Source: Acidimicrobiia bacterium (GTDB taxonomy: Bacteria > Actinomycetota > Acidimicrobiia > Spongiisociales > UBA5794). Taken from it: 8,440 bases of DNA. Where the stretch lies: the NCBI GenBank assembly GCA_013001485.1, contig JABDMN010000282.1, positions 1 to 8,440 of the forward strand. Reading direction: 5' to 3'. Position numbers and translations under genes: made by a program. A model generated the notes under the pieces. The model ran no database searches, was not told the DNA's origin, and worked only from the letters and a program-made list of their open reading frames with translations. Shown here one piece after another: positions 5,983 to 8,440 of the stretch (positions are counted from its first letter, which is position 1; each line of letters starts with the position of its first letter).

Positions 5983-7251
5983 TCAGGCTTCGTACGAGGC
6001 GAGGGCCTGGTCGATTATGTCGAGACCGCGATCGAGGTCATCCATGGACACGTTGAGCGGGGGCAGGAATCGGATCACATTTCCCTTGGGGCCGCAATCG
6101 AGGATGAACAAGCCCTCGTCGAGGCCCACCTTCTTGACGTGCCCGATGGCGGCCGGGTCGGCGTCGAGGCTCTCGTCGATCAGCTCGACGCCGATCATCA
6201 AGCCCATGCCACGAACGTCGCCAATCACCGAGTGAGACTTCTTCATCTCGGCGAGCCGTGAGAACGAATGGTTTGACCGCGCCGCAACACCGGGGATGAC
6301 CTCGGTGAGCCCTTCGATGGTGGCTGCAGACGCCGCACACGAGATCGGATTTCCGCCGTACGTCGTGCCGTGGGATCCGGGAGGCCACTGCGAGAACAGC
6401 TCCTTCGAGCTGCCCACGGCAGATAGCGGGAAGCCGTTGGCGATGCCCTTTCCATACACGACGATGTCGGGTCGCAGACCCAGCGTTTGAGACGCGAACC
6501 ACTCGCCAGTGCGACCAAACCCCGTCTGGACCTCGTCGGCGATCAGAAGGATGCCGTGCTCATCGCAGATGGCACGCAGGGCCTGGAGGAACTCTGGGGA
6601 GCCCGGGTAGTAGCCGCCCTCGCCCTGCATGGGCTCGACCAGCATGCATGCCACCTCGGCGGGGGTGATCTCATGCTCGAGCATCCGGTGCAGCTCTGCA
6701 ATGGCGAGTGCATCGGCGTCCTCCTGGGACATGCGCCACTCGAACGGGTGCGGGAACGGCGTCACGAAGACTGAACCCACCAGCGGGTGATATCCCTGGC
6801 GGTACTTGGCCTTGGATGTGGTGTAGCTAACCGAGCCCATCGTGCGGCCGTGAAAGCCGCCCCGGAACACGATGATGCCCTGGCGACCAGTGACCTTGCG
6901 GGCCATCTTCACCGATGCCTCGACGGCTTCGGCTCCGGAGTTCATGAAGAACACCTGCTCCACCGCGTCGGGGCTCACGGCGACGAGCTTCTCCGCCGCG
7001 TCGACCAGCGAGTCGTAGCGGAACGCGCCGCCGGCGTGCCACAGTCGATCGATCTGATCGAGGACTGCTTGCTTGACGCCGGGGTGCTGGTGCCCGAGGT
7101 TGCTGACGGCGATGCCGCATGCGAAGTCGAGGTATCGCTTGCCGTCGGCGTCGGTGACCCAGGTGCCATCGGAGGCAACGATCTCACGATCGCTGTCCCA
7201 TCCGATAACGGGGGCGTAGATGTCGTTGTGGCGGCTGATGAGGTCGGTCAT
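5983..7251 (-). CDS. Class III PLP-dependent aminotransferase, 4-aminobutyrate-type
   Basis: This 422-residue cytoplasmic enzyme shows the class III (omega-amino acid) layout: LDFACGIAVSNLGHQHP (41-57), FMNSGAEAVEASVKMAR (102-118) binding the cofactor phosphate, FHGRTMG (133-139), VEPMQGEGGY (205-214), IADEVQTGFGRTG (237-249) with D239, and VVYGKGIANGFPLSAV with the PLP Schiff-base lysine K268, then HGTTYGGNP (294-302). It most resembles 4-aminobutyrate aminotransferases, which move the omega-amino group to 2-oxoglutarate; beta-alanine, acetylornithine or a polyamine product remain possible. The frame opens at an earlier ATG at 7296, but ATG 7251 is preceded at seven bases by AAGGAG and begins MTDLISRHNDIYAPV as relatives do. 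It is followed by arcC with a three-base gap, suggesting a shared role in catabolism of an amino acid or polyamine. Divergent from the oxidoreductase gene. Confidence 0.92.
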   Translation of the reverse strand: MTDLISRHNDIYAPVIGWDSDREIVASDGTWVTDADGKRYLDFACGIAVSNLGHQHPGVKQAVLDQIDRLWHAGGAFRYDSLVDAAEKLVAVSPDAVEQVFFMNSGAEAVEASVKMARKVTGRQGIIVFRGGFHGRTMGSVSYTTSKAKYRQGYHPLVGSVFVTPFPHPFEWRMSQEDADALAIAELHRMLEHEITPAEVACMLVEPMQGEGGYYPGSPEFLQALRAICDEHGILLIADEVQTGFGRTGEWFASQTLGLRPDIVVYGKGIANGFPLSAVGSSKELFSQWPPGSHGTTYGGNPISCAASAATIEGLTEVIPGVAARSNHSFSRLAEMKKSHSVIGDVRGMGLMIGVELIDESLDADPAAIGHVKKVGLDEGLFILDCGPKGNVIRFLPPLNVSMDDLDRGLDIIDQALASYEA

Positions 7252-7258
7252 GGTCGTG

Positions 7259-7264
7259 CTCCTT
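7259..7264 (-). promoter_or_regulatory. Shine-Dalgarno sequence of the aminotransferase gene
   Basis: On the minus strand AAGGAG (7264-7259) lies seven bases before ATG 7251. It decides between that start and the in-frame ATG at 7296, which has no such site. Confidence 0.8.
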
Positions 7265-7401
7265 GGTCGTGTGGCGGCAGGTGCGGACGGGCACATGCGC
7301 TCACGGAGCAGCGAACAAGTGGCTCCGGTCGAGGCGGGGAATGCGTGCGGTCACCATGTTGGGTGCATTCTGACATCTCCAGCTATGGCTCGGGGAGCGG
7401 G

Positions 7402-7407
7402 TAGCGT
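7402..7407 (+). promoter_or_regulatory. Putative -10 box for a leaderless oxidoreductase mRNA
   Basis: TAGCGT fits TAnnnT and is followed by seven bases (CGCCGGG) and then GTG at 7415, exactly the spacing that would put the transcription start on the GTG. No ribosome binding site or clear -35 is present. The rest of the 163-base divergent region (7252-7414) shows no repeat or hairpin that I can support. Confidence 0.4.
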
Positions 7408-7414
7408 CGCCGGG

Positions 7415-8026
7415 GTGCGCATCGACTTCCACTTCGACCCGACCTGTCCGTGGTGCTGGATCACGTCTCGGTGGCTTGTTGACGTTCGCACCCGCCGCGA
7501 TCTCGACATCCGCTGGCGGCCGTTCAGCCTGAAGATCAAGAACGAGGGCCGCGAGACCCCGGAACGCTTCAGGGCTGCCGAGGATCTCGGCCTCGGGTCG
7601 CTGCGGGTGACGGTTGCGCTCGACGAGGCTCATGGTGCCGAGGCCGTCGGCGCCTTGTACACCGAGCTCGGCCGCCGGATTCATCACGACGGGCAGGCCG
7701 ATGTAGACCTCGGTGGCGCGCTCGCTGCGGCTGGCCTTGACCCGGCACTCGCTTCGACGGCAGGTGACGAGACGCTGGACGGAGCCATTCGGGGCTCGAT
7801 GAAGGCGGTCCTCGAGATCACCGGCGACGATGTCGGCGTGCCAATCGTCGAGTTCGACTCGCCCCGAGGGCGGCGTGCCTTCTTCGGGCCCATCGTCTCT
7901 CCTGCTCCCGTCGGTACCGAGGCGGATGCTCTCTTCGACCATGTCATCGGCCTTGCATCGATCGACTCGTTCTTCGAACTGAAGAGGTCGCGCTCGGGTT
8001 CGCCCCAGCTCGGGAGCCGTCCCTGA
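7415..8026 (+). CDS. DsbA-family oxidoreductase, Rv2466c-like (mycothiol-dependent nitroreductase family)
   Basis: This 203-residue cytoplasmic thioredoxin-fold protein has no signal peptide. Near the N-terminus it has FDPTCPWCWITSRWL with the active pair C11-x2-C14, a helical insert, YTELGRRIHHDG (82-93), the cis-proline after VGVPIV (P143), and ends FFELKRSRSGSPQL. From memory these stretches match Mycobacterium tuberculosis Rv2466c, a mycothiol-dependent reductase known for reducing nitro prodrugs, almost block for block (its CPWCWITSRW, LYTAMGNRIH and FFELKRTR). A role in mycothiol-linked redox or detoxification is therefore likely; the natural substrate is unclear even in mycobacteria. 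Two starts are possible: ATG 7385, adding ten residues (MARGAGSVAG), or GTG 7415, chosen because the family domain begins there and a TAGCGT box ends seven bases upstream. The stop is two bases before the thioesterase start, so the two genes form an operon. Confidence 0.9.
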   Translation: MRIDFHFDPTCPWCWITSRWLVDVRTRRDLDIRWRPFSLKIKNEGRETPERFRAAEDLGLGSLRVTVALDEAHGAEAVGALYTELGRRIHHDGQADVDLGGALAAAGLDPALASTAGDETLDGAIRGSMKAVLEITGDDVGVPIVEFDSPRGRRAFFGPIVSPAPVGTEADALFDHVIGLASIDSFFELKRSRSGSPQLGSRP

Positions 8027-8028
8027 CC

Positions 8029-8440
8029 ATGGGATTCGCAGACGCCTCCGCTGTCGAGCGGATGGAAGACCACCTATTTCGCGGTGAGGTCCTTCCCCGC
8101 TGGGACATTGCCGGGGCCGCCAACGGTGGGTACCTGTTGGCGATCGCAGGCCGAGCGTCCGCCATAGCTGCGGAGTGCCCAGACCCGGCGTCGATCTCTG
8201 CCCACTTCCTCGCTCCCGCCAAGCCGGGTGCGGTGACCATCGAGACCGAAGTGCTGAAGGCAGGGCGCCGATTCACGACGGTTCGTGCGGTGATTCGGTC
8301 AGATGAGGGAAGGCCTATCGCCGCAACCCTCGGCAGCTTCACCGATCTGGCCCAGGCCGGAGGTGTCGAGCGGGTCGACGCCGCACCGCCCGACCTGCCG
8401 CCGGTCGACGAGTGCATCCCGATCGAACCAACCGACACGT
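8029..8440 (+). CDS. TesB-like acyl-CoA thioesterase (hotdog fold), C-terminus off the window
   Basis: I read this frame by hand: ATG 8029 opens a frame that continues for 137 codons to the right edge. It begins MGFADASAVERMEDHLFRGE and then shows the TesB/4HBT_3 pattern: WDIAGAANGGYLLAIAGRA (25-43, with the NGGY typical of this group), DPASISAHFLAPAKPGAVTIE (52-72), the strand VLKAGRRFTTVRAVI, and AATLGSFTDL. These enzymes hydrolyse acyl-CoA to free acid and CoA in the cytoplasm with two hotdog domains in tandem; only the first is in the window. Chain-length preference cannot be told. The gene starts two bases after the Rv2466c-like oxidoreductase, with a GGGAG 12 bases upstream as a weak ribosome binding site, so it is probably translated from the same message. 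Confidence 0.83.
   Translation, partial: MGFADASAVERMEDHLFRGEVLPRWDIAGAANGGYLLAIAGRASAIAAECPDPASISAHFLAPAKPGAVTIETEVLKAGRRFTTVRAVIRSDEGRPIAATLGSFTDLAQAGGVERVDAAPPDLPPVDECIPIEPTDT

Noticed and set aside
7370..7375. CTGACA as a -35 box for the oxidoreductase gene
   Set aside because: It lies 26 bases before the TAGCGT box, too far for a normal promoter spacer.
7301..7942. 213-codon minus-strand frame opposite the oxidoreductase, ending in an 18-codon mini-frame upstream of the aminotransferase
   Set aside because: It is mostly antisense to the clear Rv2466c-like gene. The final MVTARIPRLDRSHLFAAP piece could be imagined as a leader peptide, but it has no ribosome binding site, codon run or attenuator to support it.

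Overview
The window is a GC-rich, gene-dense piece of a bacterial chromosome, most likely from an actinobacterium. Three things point there: an oxidoreductase closely resembling the mycobacterial mycothiol-dependent enzyme Rv2466c, a small Cys/His protein with a 'LSRYN' core of a type I associate with actinobacteria, and several genes that begin a few bases after a TAnnnT -10 box, as leaderless actinobacterial transcripts do. I cannot name a genus. I see no mobile element, tRNA, rRNA or CRISPR array. The only non-coding stretches are about 78, 124 and 163 bases long.

Layout. Bases 1-2298 (minus): an inositol-monophosphatase-family phosphatase followed by a YtcJ-type metal-dependent amidohydrolase, joined by an ATGA stop/start overlap; the amidohydrolase runs off the left edge. 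Bases 2377-3864 (plus): a divergent apolipoprotein N-acyltransferase homologue (lnt) whose nucleophile cysteine is replaced by serine. Bases 3865-3988: the most structured non-coding DNA here, with a TTGACA box, a 7-bp inverted repeat, a perfect 13-bp hairpin and a strong Shine-Dalgarno sequence whose exact complement lies in the hairpin loop. Bases 3989-5017 (plus): a 70-residue Cys/His putative zinc-binding protein and a regulator joining an excisionase-type helix-turn-helix to a CarH-like cobalamin-binding module. Bases 4969-7251 (minus): a class III aminotransferase followed by carbamate kinase (arcC). Bases 7415-8440 (plus): the Rv2466c-like oxidoreductase and then a TesB-like acyl-CoA thioesterase cut by the right edge.

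How the genes may work together. The aminotransferase and carbamate kinase are separated by only three bases and fit nitrogen-compound breakdown (amino transfer, then ATP from carbamoyl phosphate), but the deiminase or transcarbamylase that would supply carbamoyl phosphate is not in the window. The Cys/His protein and B12-type regulator look like one transcription unit, possibly autoregulated and possibly responding to light or cobalamin. This unit, with its structured leader, is the best candidate for something undescribed. The serine-for-cysteine Lnt is the second. The other genes look like ordinary metabolism.
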